Source of the DNA: Enterovibrio qingdaonensis
Lineage (GTDB): Bacteria > Pseudomonadota > Gammaproteobacteria > Enterobacterales > Vibrionaceae
Assembly: GCF_028683135.1 (NCBI RefSeq)
Contig: NZ_JAJUBB010000012.1
Coordinates: forward strand, 62,001-126,000
Length of the DNA stretch: 64,000 nucleotides
Reading direction: 5' to 3'
Positions 34,589 to 44,278 of this stretch are shown one piece after another. A program made the position numbers and the translations under genes. Numbering within the stretch: the stretch's first letter is position 1; each line of letters opens with the position of its first letter. Below the pieces are notes generated by a model. That model did no database searches. It saw only the letters and a program-made list of their open reading frames with translations, and had not been told where the DNA came from.

Positions 34589-35545
34589 ATGAATACAGAA
34601 AAAACCCAAGTGCAATTCATCGACATTTCGGATGACATTGCTGGCCAGCGGATCGATAACTTTCTCCGAAATAGGCTTAAAAACGTCCCTAAAAGTATGA
34701 TTTATCGCGTTCTTCGTAAAGGAGAGGTGCGAGTTAATAAAAAACGCATAAAACCTGAATATAAGTTGCAACCGGGTGATGTGATTCGCGTTCCGCCTAT
34801 CAAGATCCCAGAAACGACGCAGGCTGAGGCACCAAACACCAAGTTGAGCCGTGTTGCAGAGCTAGAAAAATGTGTGATTTATGAAGATGATCACATGCTG
34901 GTTCTTAATAAACCGTCTGGAACAGCCGTACACGGTGGTAGCGGGCTGCATTTTGGCGCGATTGAGGCAATGCGTGCGCTTCGTCCAGATGCGCGTTTTT
35001 TGGAACTTGTCCACCGTATCGACCGCGACACGTCAGGTATTTTGCTGATTGCGAAAAAGCGTTCGGCACTTCGTCACCTTCAGGCACAGTTCCGAGAGAA
35101 AACGGTGCAGAAGTATTACTTCGCTTTGGTGATGGGGAACTGGAAGCCTTCTATGAAGAAGGTGACTGCGCCGTTATTGAAAAATGAAGTCAACAGCATC
35201 GTGCGTGTAAACCCAAACGGCAAACCGTCTGAAACTCGCTTTAAGATCATGGAGCAGTTCCAGCAGGCGACCTTGGTTCAAGCCAGCCCAATTACGGGCC
35301 GCACACACCAGATTCGTGTGCATGCACAATACGTTGGTCACCCACTGGCGTGGGATGACCGTTATGGTGACCCACGTTTTGATGCGTATACCAAAAAATT
35401 CGGCTTGAACCGTTTGTTCCTGCATGCTGCAAACATAAAGTTCACGCACCCATCTACCGAAGAATTGATGGATATCTCCGCGCCGATGGAGAACAAACTA
35501 GAAAGAGCTCTCGAAGGATTGAGGAAAGCACCACGTGTTAACTAA
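34589..35545 (+). CDS. rluC: 23S rRNA pseudouridine(955/2504/2580) synthase
   Basis: 318 aa. An S4 RNA-binding domain spans about 20-80 (RIDNFLRNRLKNVPKSMIYR). The RluA-type catalytic domain has HRIDRDTSGILLIAKK with catalytic D145, and GRTHQIRVHAQYVGHPLAWD near the end. It isomerises three uridines in 23S rRNA. It is divergent from rne, the standard arrangement. There is no ribosome site ahead of the ATG, and a TAGAAT lies only 9 bases before it, so the transcript may have almost no leader. The 3' end overlaps the HAD gene by 11 bp. Confidence 0.95.
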   Translation: MNTEKTQVQFIDISDDIAGQRIDNFLRNRLKNVPKSMIYRVLRKGEVRVNKKRIKPEYKLQPGDVIRVPPIKIPETTQAEAPNTKLSRVAELEKCVIYEDDHMLVLNKPSGTAVHGGSGLHFGAIEAMRALRPDARFLELVHRIDRDTSGILLIAKKRSALRHLQAQFREKTVQKYYFALVMGNWKPSMKKVTAPLLKNEVNSIVRVNPNGKPSETRFKIMEQFQQATLVQASPITGRTHQIRVHAQYVGHPLAWDDRYGDPRFDAYTKKFGLNRLFLHAANIKFTHPSTEELMDISAPMENKLERALEGLRKAPRVN

Positions 35546-36182
35546 GTACAAGCTGGTGATATTTGATTGGGATGGCACGGTAATGGATTCTGTGGGTCGC
35601 ATCGTATCGAGCTTGGACGCAGCTGCCCGTTTAACGGGCGGTTTGCCAATTCTGTCGGCTGATGAACTCAAACAGATGATTGGGTTGAGTCTGGATAAGG
35701 GATATGAGTTTCTTTACCCCGAGGCGATGCTAGATAAGAGAGATGCGTGGAAAGCGCACTATGCGCAGCAGTTTCGCGTCGATAACCAGACACCTACTGC
35801 GCTTTATCCTGGTGTTCGCGAGACGTTAGTTCGCCTTAAAGACGATGATTTTCTATTAGCTGTCGCAACGGGGAAATCGCGAGTGGGCCTAGATCGCGCG
35901 ATGAGCGAAACGAATATAGAGGATTTTTTCGTCGAAACGCGAACTGCCGATCAAACAGCGTCTAAACCGGATCCTCTGATGATCCACTCTTTGTTAGAGG
36001 CTCTTGATATCCGTCCGGAAGAAGCGGTGATGGTGGGGGATACCTCGCACGATATGATGCTTGCTAAAAATGCAGGTATAGATGCCATTGCAATAACATG
36101 GGGAGTACACGATGCCGATACGCTCCAAGCTTTTACGCCAGTTGCAGTTGTATCTGACATTGAGTCCCTTCTGTCTATATAG
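35535..36182 (+). CDS. HAD-family phosphatase (phosphoglycolate phosphatase-like)
   Basis: 215 aa. HAD motifs are all present: VIFDWDGTVMDS with nucleophile Asp and acid/base Asp, VATGKSRVGL (motif II region, Thr), KPDP (motif III Lys) and VMVGDTSHDMMLAKNAG (motif IV). A helical cap between motifs I and II makes it subfamily IA. It probably dephosphorylates a small phosphate ester. The start is GTG inside the rluC tail, with GAGGAAAG ahead; the overlap suggests coupled translation with rluC. In E. coli, no such gene is fixed here, so the substrate is open. Confidence 0.85.
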   Translation: MLTKYKLVIFDWDGTVMDSVGRIVSSLDAAARLTGGLPILSADELKQMIGLSLDKGYEFLYPEAMLDKRDAWKAHYAQQFRVDNQTPTALYPGVRETLVRLKDDDFLLAVATGKSRVGLDRAMSETNIEDFFVETRTADQTASKPDPLMIHSLLEALDIRPEEAVMVGDTSHDMMLAKNAGIDAIAITWGVHDADTLQAFTPVAVVSDIESLLSI

Positions 36183-36212
36183 AAGAGCGTCGCGTATAGA
36201 TAGAGAGAAAAG

Positions 36213-36240
36213 AAAAGCGCGTAGAGATACGCGCTTTTTT
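36213..36240. terminator. Bidirectional intrinsic terminator between the HAD gene and yceF
   Basis: AAAAGCGCGTA and TACGCGCTTTT form an 11-bp stem around GAGA, with T runs in both directions. Confidence 0.93.
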
Positions 36241-36261
36241 ATTGCGTAGAGCTCGGTGTCA

Positions 36262-36846
36262 CTACAGCACCGATACACCTTCTTCTTTAAGCATTTCACA
36301 AAGCCTAATTAATGGTAAGCCAACCAAGGTGTTAGGGTCGCGACCTTCGAGTTTTTTAAACAGTGCAATACCTAAGCTTTCACATTTAAAACTGCCAGCA
36401 CAATCGAGAGGCAGCTCTCGTTCAACGTAAGATTGTATTTCGCTATCACTGAGATCGCGAAAATGCACATGGAAAGGTTCCAGATCGGTTTGCGAGTGTC
36501 CAGTTGCGCTATTTAAAAGCGTTAGGCCCGTATAGAAGGTGACGTGCTTCCCCGAAGCTGCTTTTAGCTGTGAAACTGCATTTTCAGTTGTGTGAGGCTT
36601 GCCGAGGATCTTTCCATCGATCACACATACCTGATCAGATCCGATGATAAGAGCGTCTGGAAAAGACGCAGCGCAGGCTTTTGCCTTTTCGATGGATAAT
36701 CTTTGTACAAGATCTTCGGGTGATTCTCCGACGATCGCACTTTCGTCGATGTCAGGAGAACAGGTTTCGAAGGGTAAATTTAGTTTTTGTAGCAGAGATT
36801 GGCGATATTTAGAGCCGGATGCGAGCACGACTGTGTGAATATTCAT
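36262..36846 (-). CDS. yceF: Maf-family nucleotide pyrophosphatase (7-methyl-GTP pyrophosphatase)
   Basis: 194 aa. Maf features: [22 protein letters not shown] at the N-terminus (SxSxxR loop), [22 protein letters not shown], and the catalytic-site IIGSDQVC with LGKPHT. The sequence matches the YceF clade, which hydrolyses m7GTP, more than the YhdE clade acting on dTTP/UTP. The clade's position next to yceD-rpmF-plsX is conserved and supports the name. It is divergent from yceD. Confidence 0.93.
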   Translation of the reverse strand: MNIHTVVLASGSKYRQSLLQKLNLPFETCSPDIDESAIVGESPEDLVQRLSIEKAKACAASFPDALIIGSDQVCVIDGKILGKPHTTENAVSQLKAASGKHVTFYTGLTLLNSATGHSQTDLEPFHVHFRDLSDSEIQSYVERELPLDCAGSFKCESLGIALFKKLEGRDPNTLVGLPLIRLCEMLKEEGVSVL

Positions 36847-37054
36847 CTAACGATGCACCTTTATCGGATTATTCGTATACGACAGTCAGTGTAATGTTTT
36901 ACACTTGCGGAGGCGAGTGGGCATCCGGCTTGCTTGAGCATTTAGTGCCCATTCTATTTTCAATTGAGCTAAGTACCTGTTGTACAGAAACTAACCTTTT
37001 CGGCTTTTTGGGTTGTTTTTAACCACCTAGATAGAAGTAAAGGTATAAATTTCT

Positions 37055-37083
37055 TTGACTCAGGCTACTTTGGAGGCTAGAAT
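37055..37083 (+). promoter_or_regulatory. Sigma-70 promoter of yceD-rpmF-plsX
   Basis: TTGACT (37055-37060), 17-bp spacer, TAGAAT (37078-37083). Transcription should begin near 37090, only about three bases before the yceD start codon. Confidence 0.75.
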
Positions 37084-37092
37084 TCGCGCCCT

Positions 37093-37623
37093 ATGCAAAA
37101 GGTAAAGCTACCGCTAACGGTTGACCCGTTTAAATGCGCGCAAAAGCGACTGGACTACGATGGTATCTTCGCAGTAAAGCAGCTGGAGCGACTTACGGAA
37201 TCAACTGAAGGTGTGATCAGTGACTGTGAAGTTAAGCTTTCATTTGACATTGACGCTCAAGGACTGAAGATTGTACGCGGTAACGCCAAGGTCGACGTCC
37301 AATTAGAGTGTCAGCGTTGTTGGGAAATTTTTCCGCACCACTGTGAAATCGAATTTATTTACAGCCCGGTTTTCAATGAAGATCAGGTTGGCAATTTACC
37401 GGATGCTTATGAGCCGGCATTAGTCGACGAAAATGGTGAGATTAACCTGCTTCACCTCATCGAAGATGAGTTGATTGTGGCTTTGCCACAGGTTGCCATG
37501 CACGAAGAAGAAGACTGTAAGGTTGATTCTGATGGTATGGTATTCGGGGAAATCCCGCTTGCTGATGAGCGTCCGAATCCATTTGCCGTTTTGAAAAATT
37601 TAAAGCAAAGTAACGAGGAGTAG
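37093..37623 (+). CDS. yceD: 23S rRNA accumulation protein YceD (DUF177)
   Basis: 176 aa. It begins [20 protein letters not shown], the same first residues as E. coli YceD, which fixes the start. CQRCW near residue 76 is a conserved CxxC feature, and the end [10 protein letters not shown] matches the family. YceD influences 23S rRNA levels; a plant relative acts in chloroplast ribosome assembly. It is 5 bp before rpmF, the universal neighbour. No ribosome site precedes the ATG, and a consensus promoter ends 9 bp upstream, so the mRNA may be nearly leaderless. Confidence 0.93.
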   Translation: MQKVKLPLTVDPFKCAQKRLDYDGIFAVKQLERLTESTEGVISDCEVKLSFDIDAQGLKIVRGNAKVDVQLECQRCWEIFPHHCEIEFIYSPVFNEDQVGNLPDAYEPALVDENGEINLLHLIEDELIVALPQVAMHEEEDCKVDSDGMVFGEIPLADERPNPFAVLKNLKQSNEE

Positions 37624-37628
37624 GGTCA

Positions 37629-37799
37629 ATGGCCGTACAACAGAACCGTAAAACCCGTTCTAAGCGTGGTATGCGTCGTTCACACGATGCACTGGGCACT
37701 TCAGCTCTGTCTGTAGATGCAACTTCTGGTGAAACCCACCTGCGTCACAATGTGACTGCTGACGGTTTCTACCGTGGCCGCAAGGTAATCAACAAGTAA
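37629..37799 (+). CDS. rpmF: 50S ribosomal protein L32
   Basis: 56 aa, [20 protein letters not shown] to GRKVINK, the full length of gammaproteobacterial L32. It is a basic structural protein of the large ribosomal subunit. It lies between yceD and plsX, as in nearly all gammaproteobacteria; AACGAGGAG just before yceD's stop serves as ribosome site. The following gene plsX starts 9 bp later. Confidence 0.98.
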   Translation: MAVQQNRKTRSKRGMRRSHDALGTSALSVDATSGETHLRHNVTADGFYRGRKVINK

Positions 37800-37808
37800 G
37801 GTTGAGCC

Positions 37809-38834
37809 TTGACAGGTCTAACCATTGCACTTGATGCGATGGGCGGGGACTTCGGTCCCCAAGTAACAGTGCCTGCCTCCGTGCAGGCATTGTTGCATTT
37901 CCCCTCGCTAAAAGTGGTACTCGTCGGTGATCAATCCGAGATCACTCGCCAGCTCGTATCTCTGGGTCAGAATAATTCTTCCCGCATAACTGTCATGCAT
38001 GCGGAATCTTCTATCGCCAATAACACACGTCCATCTCAGGCTCTTCGTGCTAGTAAAGGCACATCCATGCGTATTGCATTGGAACTCGTTGCCGACGGAA
38101 AAGCGGATGCTTGTGTCAGTGCCGGAAATACCGGTGCACTCATGGCGTTATCTCGTTCACTGTTAAAACTTTTGCCTGGAATTGATCGGCCTGCACTTGT
38201 GTCTGAGCTACCTACGGTTGGCGAACATAAGAGTTGGTTGCTTGATTTGGGAGCAAATGTGTCTGTTGACGCTGATACTTTGTTCCAGTTTGCAGTGATG
38301 GGAGCGGTGCTTGCAGAAGAGCAACTGGGGCGCAAGCCTTCTGTTGGTCTTTTGAACATTGGTGAGGAAGAGATTAAAGGAAACGATCTCGTCAAACGCT
38401 GCGCAGAAATGTTGAAACAGTGTTCAGCGGTCAATTACATCGGCTATGTAGAAGGCGATCAGCTTTACACAGGAAAAGCTGACGTAATTGTCTGCGACGG
38501 ATTCGTCGGAAATGTAAGTTTAAAAACCAGCGAGGGCGTAGCGAGGCTGTTTTTAGACAGTCTAAAAATTCACGTTCTTGCCAACCCCCTAAAGAAAATA
38601 GTCGCTAAATGGTTATTCGGTAGCCTATTTGAGCATCTAAATAACCTGAACCCCGACCAGTACAATGGCGCAAGTCTGTTAGGATTGCGCGGCATTGTAG
38701 TAAAAAGCCACGGACGTGCTGATATCTCCGCTTTCCAACATGCTATCGGGGAAGCGATTCACGAAGTCGAACGGCAACTACCTAAAAAGATATGTGACCG
38801 TTTGGAAGCCGTATTACTCGAGAGGCAATATTAG
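37809..38834 (+). CDS. plsX: Phosphate acyltransferase PlsX
   Basis: 341 aa. It begins [16 protein letters not shown], and later has [22 protein letters not shown] and [17 protein letters not shown], the PlsX motifs. The enzyme makes acyl-phosphate from acyl-ACP, feeding PlsY in phospholipid synthesis, as a peripheral inner-membrane protein. The start is TTG, as in E. coli plsX, because the conserved MTxLTIALD begins there. It heads the fatty-acid cluster and is 5 bp ahead of fabH. Confidence 0.97.
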   Translation: MTGLTIALDAMGGDFGPQVTVPASVQALLHFPSLKVVLVGDQSEITRQLVSLGQNNSSRITVMHAESSIANNTRPSQALRASKGTSMRIALELVADGKADACVSAGNTGALMALSRSLLKLLPGIDRPALVSELPTVGEHKSWLLDLGANVSVDADTLFQFAVMGAVLAEEQLGRKPSVGLLNIGEEEIKGNDLVKRCAEMLKQCSAVNYIGYVEGDQLYTGKADVIVCDGFVGNVSLKTSEGVARLFLDSLKIHVLANPLKKIVAKWLFGSLFEHLNNLNPDQYNGASLLGLRGIVVKSHGRADISAFQHAIGEAIHEVERQLPKKICDRLEAVLLERQY

Positions 38835-38839
38835 TCTTC

Positions 38840-39805
38840 ATGTTCAGTAAGATTCTTGGTACAGGCAGCTTTTTGCCTGCGCAAATCCGCTCAAATGCGG
38901 ATCTCGAAAAAATGGTAGATACCAGTGATGAGTGGATCACTGCTCGTACTGGTATTAAAGAACGCCGAATCGCTGCTGAAAATGAATCAGTGGCGACGAT
39001 GGGCTATCACGCTGCGTTAAATGCAATTGACGCGGCAGGCATTGATAAACAAGACATCGACTTGATTATTGTCGCTACCACGAGTGGTGAAAGTGCATTC
39101 CCAGCGGCAGCGTGTGACGTACAGAAGATGCTGGAAATCAGTGGATGTCCTGCATTTGATATCGCAGCTGCGTGTTCTGGTTTCGTTTATGCGTTGAGCG
39201 TTGCTGACCAATACGTTAAGTCTGGTATGGCGCGTAATGCGTTGGTCATTGGTGCAGATCGTCTATCACACACGTGTGATCCAGAAGATCGTGGAACCAT
39301 CATCCTGTTTGGTGATGGTGCGGGTGCTGTTGTGCTCGGCGCGAGTGAAGAACAAGGCATTATTTCTACACATCTGCGTGCAGACGGTAAGTTTGGCGAT
39401 CTGTTGAACCTTAAATACCCATCTCGTGGTAAAGCGCGTAGCCAAGTTGAAGAAGATGCTTGGTTAGAGATGGCGGGTAACGATGTCTTTAAAGTTGCGG
39501 TAACGCAACTGGCAAACATTGTGACTGAGACGCTCGATGCTAATGGTATGGATAAGTCAGAAATTGACTGGTTGGTACCTCATCAGGCGAACTTCCGCAT
39601 TATTAAAGCGACAGCGAAGAAGCTAGCAATGTCGATGGACCAGGTTGTTATCACGCTGGACCGTCATGGCAATACCTCTGCGGCATCTGTACCGACCGCG
39701 CTTGATGAAGCCGTTCGTGACGGTCGTATTCAGCGTGGGCAGACCATTTTGCTTGAAGCATTTGGTGGTGGATTCGCGTGGGGTTCTGCGCTTATTAAAT
39801 ATTAA
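38840..39805 (+). CDS. fabH: 3-oxoacyl-ACP synthase III
   Basis: 321 aa. The catalytic triad is intact: C112 in AACSGF, H248 in VPHQAN, and N278 in HGNTSAAS. It condenses acetyl-CoA with malonyl-ACP to start fatty-acid synthesis. The N-terminus, [20 protein letters not shown], is standard. It follows plsX by 5 bp and is followed by fabD after 99 bp. Confidence 0.98.
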   Translation: MFSKILGTGSFLPAQIRSNADLEKMVDTSDEWITARTGIKERRIAAENESVATMGYHAALNAIDAAGIDKQDIDLIIVATTSGESAFPAAACDVQKMLEISGCPAFDIAAACSGFVYALSVADQYVKSGMARNALVIGADRLSHTCDPEDRGTIILFGDGAGAVVLGASEEQGIISTHLRADGKFGDLLNLKYPSRGKARSQVEEDAWLEMAGNDVFKVAVTQLANIVTETLDANGMDKSEIDWLVPHQANFRIIKATAKKLAMSMDQVVITLDRHGNTSAASVPTALDEAVRDGRIQRGQTILLEAFGGGFAWGSALIKY

Positions 39806-39904
39806 GATGATGCGCTTAACGTCTGACTTGAAATAAGTCATTGTCGGTTAAGCGCGTTGTCACACCGGATACAGAACAGTTTCGATTTTTGAAAGGATTA
39901 AACT

Positions 39905-40828
39905 ATGTCTAACTTTGCTGTGGTATTTCCTGGCCAAGGTTCACAGACCGTTGGCATGCTGGCTGAATTGGCTGAGCAATTTGCAGTGGTAAAAGAGACG
40001 TTTGCAGAAGCGTCTGATGTATTGGGTTACGACCTGTGGGCGTTGGTTCAGAACGGTCCAGACACAGACCTGAATCAAACACATCGCACTCAGCCTGCAT
40101 TGTTGACATCTTCTGTTGCAATCTGGCGTGTATGGCAACAAGAGGGCGGTGCAATGCCTTCTGTTATGGCTGGTCACAGCTTGGGTGAATATTCAGCACT
40201 GGTGTGTGCCGGTGTTATTGATTTTAAAGAAGCCGTTAAGCTGGTTGAGCTGCGTGGCCAACTGATGCAAGAAGCCGTACCTGCTGGCGTAGGTGCGATG
40301 TCTGCAATTATCGGTTTGGATAACGATGCAATCGCGAAAGCGTGTGAAGACGCGGCGCAAGGCCAAGTGGTTTCGCCTGTAAACTTCAACTCTCCGGGTC
40401 AAGTAGTTATTGCTGGCAACAAAGAAGCGGTTGAACGTGCAAACGTCCTGTGTAAAGAGGCCGGTGCCAAGCGTGCGCTGCCGTTGCCAGTATCAGTACC
40501 TTCTCACTGTGCATTGATGAAGCCTGCTGCCGAGAAATTGGCTATCGCTCTGAATGACATGGAGTTTTCAACGCCATCAATCCCTGTTATTAACAACGCA
40601 GACGTTGTTGCAGCGACTGATCCGGCAGAAATTAAAGATGCACTTGTTCGTCAACTTTATGGCCCAGTTCGTTGGACTGAAGGCTGTGAAAAAATGGCAA
40701 ACGAAGGTGTCGAGCTGTTGCTAGAAATGGGTCCGGGTAAAGTATTGACCGGCCTGGCAAAACGTATTGATAAACGTTTGAGCGCAGCAGCAGTAAACGA
40801 TCCAGCTTCGTTGGAAGCAGCTAAGTAA
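39905..40828 (+). CDS. fabD: Malonyl-CoA:ACP transacylase
   Basis: 307 aa. FPGQGSQTVGML at the start, nucleophile S92 in GHSLGEYSAL, and H201 in VPSHCALM form the transferase site. It loads malonate onto ACP for chain elongation. An AAAGGA site precedes the ATG. Co-directional with fabH and fabG; gaps are 99 and 56 bp without terminators. Confidence 0.98.
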   Translation: MSNFAVVFPGQGSQTVGMLAELAEQFAVVKETFAEASDVLGYDLWALVQNGPDTDLNQTHRTQPALLTSSVAIWRVWQQEGGAMPSVMAGHSLGEYSALVCAGVIDFKEAVKLVELRGQLMQEAVPAGVGAMSAIIGLDNDAIAKACEDAAQGQVVSPVNFNSPGQVVIAGNKEAVERANVLCKEAGAKRALPLPVSVPSHCALMKPAAEKLAIALNDMEFSTPSIPVINNADVVAATDPAEIKDALVRQLYGPVRWTEGCEKMANEGVELLLEMGPGKVLTGLAKRIDKRLSAAAVNDPASLEAAK

Positions 40829-40884
40829 ATTCTGGGATATGCGGTCGTTACGCTAGCGGCCGCCTAATTAAGGAACGAAAACTC

Positions 40885-41619
40885 ATGAACCTGAACGGTA
40901 AAATTGCTCTTGTTACGGGTGCGAGCCGCGGTATTGGTCGCGCGATTGCAGAAATTCTCGTAGAGCGCGGTGCTACTGTCGTTGGTACTGCTACTTCTGA
41001 GAGCGGTGCCGCAGCAATCAGTGATTATCTGGGCGAAAATGGCAAAGGTTACGCACTGAATGTCACGTCTGCTGAATCTATCGAAACCGTGTTGAAAGCG
41101 GTAAAAGAAGAATTTGGCGACATTGATATTTTGGTTAACAATGCGGGTATTACTCGAGATAACCTACTGATGCGTATGAAAGATGAAGAGTGGATGGATA
41201 TCATGGATACCAATCTGACTTCTATCTTCCGTATGTCGAAAGCTGTACTTCGCGCAATGATGAAAAAGCGTAATGGTCGCATCATCAACGTAGGTTCAGT
41301 AGTTGGTACTATGGGTAATGCAGGTCAAGCTAACTACTCTGCTGCAAAAGCTGGAGTTGTGGGCTTCACCAAATCTATGGCACGTGAGGTTGCATCTCGT
41401 GGCATTACCGTAAATACTGTTGCCCCAGGTTTCATTGAAACTGACATGACTAAAGCGCTGAATGATGATCAGCGCGCGGCGACATTAGCTCAGGTACCTG
41501 CTGGACGTTTGGGTGCTCCGCGTGAAATTGCAGCAACAGTGGCTTTCTTAGCTTCTGACGATGCGGCATATATTACAGGTGAGACACTGCACGTTAACGG
41601 CGGCATGTACATGATTTAA
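40885..41619 (+). CDS. fabG: 3-oxoacyl-ACP reductase
   Basis: 244 aa short-chain dehydrogenase. NADPH-binding TGASRGIG at 11-18, NNAG at 85-88, and the catalytic S138, Y151 and K155 (YSAAK). It reduces 3-oxoacyl-ACP in each elongation cycle. The C-terminal GETLHVNGGMYMI is conserved. TAAGGAACGA precedes the ATG. It is followed by a 157-bp gap that contains an inverted repeat and a possible regulator site before acpP. Confidence 0.98.
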   Translation: MNLNGKIALVTGASRGIGRAIAEILVERGATVVGTATSESGAAAISDYLGENGKGYALNVTSAESIETVLKAVKEEFGDIDILVNNAGITRDNLLMRMKDEEWMDIMDTNLTSIFRMSKAVLRAMMKKRNGRIINVGSVVGTMGNAGQANYSAAKAGVVGFTKSMAREVASRGITVNTVAPGFIETDMTKALNDDQRAATLAQVPAGRLGAPREIAATVAFLASDDAAYITGETLHVNGGMYMI

Positions 41620-41648
41620 ACAATCAAGTTGCAACTCAAAATGACACA

Positions 41649-41696
41649 GGTCAAAATCCGGCGGTTTATCGAGCAAATCGTGGTTTGACCAGCATT
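41649..41696. promoter_or_regulatory. Inverted repeat and FadR-like site upstream of acpP
   Basis: GGTCAAA (41649-41655) is complementary to TTTGACC (41684-41690). The right arm is embedded in TGGTTTGACCAGCAT (41681-41695), which shares TGGT, GACCAG and the following AT with FadR operators such as those of fabA and fabB in E. coli. FadR is known to activate fab genes, so the site is plausible but unproven. Confidence 0.35.
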
Positions 41697-41776
41697 ATGG
41701 GTGTTGCAACTTCCTCGTTATTGAATAAACTACTGCACATATCGCATCTGCGAATCTTGTAAGGAATAGTATTAAT

Positions 41777-42013
41777 ATGAGCAACATCGAAGAACGCGTA
41801 AAAAAAATCATCGTTGAGCAACTGGGCGTAGACGAAGCTGAAGTTAAAAACGAAGCATCTTTCGTTGACGATCTGGGTGCAGACTCACTGGACACTGTAG
41901 AGCTTGTTATGGCTCTGGAAGAAGAATTCGATACTGAGATTCCAGACGAAGAAGCAGAGAAGATTACTACTGTTCAAGCTGCTATCGACTACGTTGTTGG
42001 CGCGTCTGAGTAA
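41777..42013 (+). CDS. acpP: Acyl carrier protein
   Basis: 78 aa, acidic and helical. The phosphopantetheine attachment site is S37 in [18 protein letters not shown]. It carries acyl chains for fatty-acid, lipid A and lipoate pathways. TAAGGAATAG lies before the ATG. It is preceded by a long gap and followed by a strong hairpin terminator, so it is probably transcribed at high level partly from its own promoter. Confidence 0.99.
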   Translation: MSNIEERVKKIIVEQLGVDEAEVKNEASFVDDLGADSLDTVELVMALEEEFDTEIPDEEAEKITTVQAAIDYVVGASE

Positions 42014-42030
42014 TCAGAAAAAGATCCTCC

Positions 42031-42062
42031 CAGGCGGTCACCTTGACCGCCTGAGTTTTTTC
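42031..42062 (+). terminator. Intrinsic terminator between acpP and fabF
   Basis: CAGGCGGTCA and TGACCGCCTG form a 10-bp perfect stem around CCT, then AG and a six-T run. Partial read-through would set the acpP:fabF ratio. Confidence 0.92.
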
Positions 42063-42111
42063 TAATACCCCGTAATTTCGTAATATCACCTTTTCTCCGG
42101 AGAATATCATC

Positions 42112-43350
42112 GTGTCTAAGCGTCGTGTTGTTGTCACTGGCATGGGGATGTTATCGCCTGTAGGTAACACCGTTGAATCATCATGGAAAGCGTTGCTGGC
42201 TGGCCAAAGTGGCATCCAGACTATCAGCCATTTCGATACTGAAGGTTTCGCAACCAAGTTCGCTGGCCTAGTGAATGATTTCAATTGTGAAGATTACATC
42301 TCTAAGAAAGATGCTAAAAAAATGGATATCTTTATCCAGTATGGCATCGCAGCAAGTGTGCAAGCACTTGAAGATTCAGGTCTGGAGATCACTGAAGAAA
42401 ATGCAGACCGCATTGGTGTAGCCATCGGTTCTGGTATTGGTGGACTTGGCCTAATTGAAGCTAACCACCGTGCGTTTGTCGAAAAAGGCCCACGCAAAAT
42501 TAGCCCATTTTTTGTACCGTCGACCATTGTTAACATGATCGCCGGTCACGTTTCTATCAACTATGGTCTTCGTGGTCCAAACATTGCGATTTCGACCGCA
42601 TGTACCACGGGCCTGCACAACATTGGCCATGCTGCACGTATGATTGCATACGGTGATGCAGATGCAATGGTTGCAGGTGGTGCAGAAAAAGCATCGACCG
42701 AATTGGGTATTGGCGGTTTCGCAGCAGCGAAAGCACTGTCTACCCGTAATGATGACCCTCAAGCAGCATCGCGTCCTTGGGACAAAGACCGTGACGGTTT
42801 TGTACTGGGTGACGGTGCGGGCATCATGATTCTGGAAGAGTACGAGCACGCAAAAGCACGCGGCGCGAAAATCTACTGTGAGCTGGTTGGCTTCGGTATG
42901 AGCGGTGACGCATACCACATGACTTCGCCTAGTGCAGACGGTTCAGGTGGCGCGCTAGCAATGAAAGCGGCAATGCGTGATGCAGGCATCGGCGGTGAAG
43001 AAATTGGGTACGTGAATGCACATGGTACCTCTACACCTGCTGGTGACGTTGCTGAAACCAAAGGTGTACGTCTTGCTCTGGGTGCAGCAGCAGATAACAC
43101 CATGGTTTCTTCTACCAAATCAATGACTGGCCACTTGCTGGGTGCAGCAGGCTCTGTGGAAGCGATCATTACTGCCATGTCTCTGGTAGACCAAGCGGTT
43201 CCACCGACCATCAACTTGGATAACGTTGATGAAGGCTGTGATTTGGATTATGTACCTCACGAAGCTCGCCAAGTGAAAATGGAATACGCACTGTGTAACT
43301 CATTTGGTTTTGGTGGTACAAACGGTTCACTGATCTTTAAGAAAATCTAA
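42112..43350 (+). CDS. fabF: 3-oxoacyl-ACP synthase II
   Basis: 412 aa. The condensing-enzyme triad is C164 in STACTTG, H304 in [11 protein letters not shown] and H341 in TGHLLGAAG. It elongates acyl-ACP and adjusts membrane unsaturation with temperature by extending palmitoleate. The start is GTG with TCTCCGGAGA upstream. It sits between two terminators (after acpP and after fabF), so it may have its own promoter or rely on read-through. Confidence 0.98.
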   Translation: MSKRRVVVTGMGMLSPVGNTVESSWKALLAGQSGIQTISHFDTEGFATKFAGLVNDFNCEDYISKKDAKKMDIFIQYGIAASVQALEDSGLEITEENADRIGVAIGSGIGGLGLIEANHRAFVEKGPRKISPFFVPSTIVNMIAGHVSINYGLRGPNIAISTACTTGLHNIGHAARMIAYGDADAMVAGGAEKASTELGIGGFAAAKALSTRNDDPQAASRPWDKDRDGFVLGDGAGIMILEEYEHAKARGAKIYCELVGFGMSGDAYHMTSPSADGSGGALAMKAAMRDAGIGGEEIGYVNAHGTSTPAGDVAETKGVRLALGAAADNTMVSSTKSMTGHLLGAAGSVEAIITAMSLVDQAVPPTINLDNVDEGCDLDYVPHEARQVKMEYALCNSFGFGGTNGSLIFKKI

Positions 43351-43418
43351 GTTCATTTCCTAGCACAGCTTTTTGGCTGGCGAGGTTTATGGCTAACTTG
43401 GTTTTTTGATATATTAAG

Positions 43419-43453
43419 ACGGCTCGGTATAACAATACCGAGCCGTTTTTTTT
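43419..43453 (+). terminator. Intrinsic terminator after fabF
   Basis: ACGGCTCGGTAT and ATACCGAGCCGT form a 12-bp perfect stem around AACA, running into eight T residues. Confidence 0.97.
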
Positions 43454-43468
43454 ATCAGGGAAGAATGC

Positions 43469-44278
43469 ATGATTCTGTTGAATGGCTTGCCAAACACACA
43501 CATTGATATTGCAGACAGAGCACTGCAATACGGTGATGGTTGTTACACAACCATGTTAGTGCGAGGTGGTAAGGTGCACGCTCAGTCACTACATATGGCT
43601 CGTCTAATGTCTAATACTCAAGCGTTGGGTATCAAGGTGTCAAACTGGCCGGAAGTCGAATCTTGGGTTGAGCAGGTCGCACAGAGCACGGAATTAGACG
43701 AGAACGCTGTCGTCAAAGTCTTGGTGTCTCGAGGTGTTGGAGGGCGAGGCTATAGTCCATCAGGATGCACATCACCCAATATTATCGTTTCTTCTCACAT
43801 CTATCCGACGTTTTACACTTCTTGGAAAGAGAAGGGTATCAAGACCGTTATATTGGGTTCTCAGCTGGGGCTGTCACCGCTTGCAGGCATTAAACATTTA
43901 AACCGTCTTGAACAGGTGTTGATCAAGCAAGAGGTCGATGACAGAGGTGCTGATGATGGGCTTGTGTGTGATTTGAACGGAAACCTGATTGAAACGTCAG
44001 CATCGAATATTTTTTGGCGAAAAGATCGAACCTTGTACACACCAGACCTTACGCTTTCTGGCGTAGAAGGTACAATGCGACGTCAGATTGTCGAGACCGC
44101 GCCGGATTGTGGCTATCAGGTTTTGATAGTGTCAGCAAAACCTGATGTGCTTTGGGATGCTGACGAAGTATTTATAACAAACGCAGTGATGGGCATTGTG
44201 CCAATTCGCTGTATAGAAAGAACAAACTACAGCAATTTTGATGCTTGTAGAGTACTTACTTTGAGGTTGAATGCGTGA
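43469..44278 (+). CDS. pabC: Aminodeoxychorismate lyase
   Basis: 269 aa fold-type IV PLP enzyme. RALQYGDGCYTTM is the N-terminal signature, the PLP-binding Lys is K142 in LAGIKHLNRLEQVL, and ETSASNIFW with LSGVEGTMRR follow. It releases pyruvate from 4-amino-4-deoxychorismate to give p-aminobenzoate for folate. A CAGGGAAG site precedes the ATG. The last 4 bp overlap mltG (GTGA). Confidence 0.95.
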   Translation: MILLNGLPNTHIDIADRALQYGDGCYTTMLVRGGKVHAQSLHMARLMSNTQALGIKVSNWPEVESWVEQVAQSTELDENAVVKVLVSRGVGGRGYSPSGCTSPNIIVSSHIYPTFYTSWKEKGIKTVILGSQLGLSPLAGIKHLNRLEQVLIKQEVDDRGADDGLVCDLNGNLIETSASNIFWRKDRTLYTPDLTLSGVEGTMRRQIVETAPDCGYQVLIVSAKPDVLWDADEVFITNAVMGIVPIRCIERTNYSNFDACRVLTLRLNA

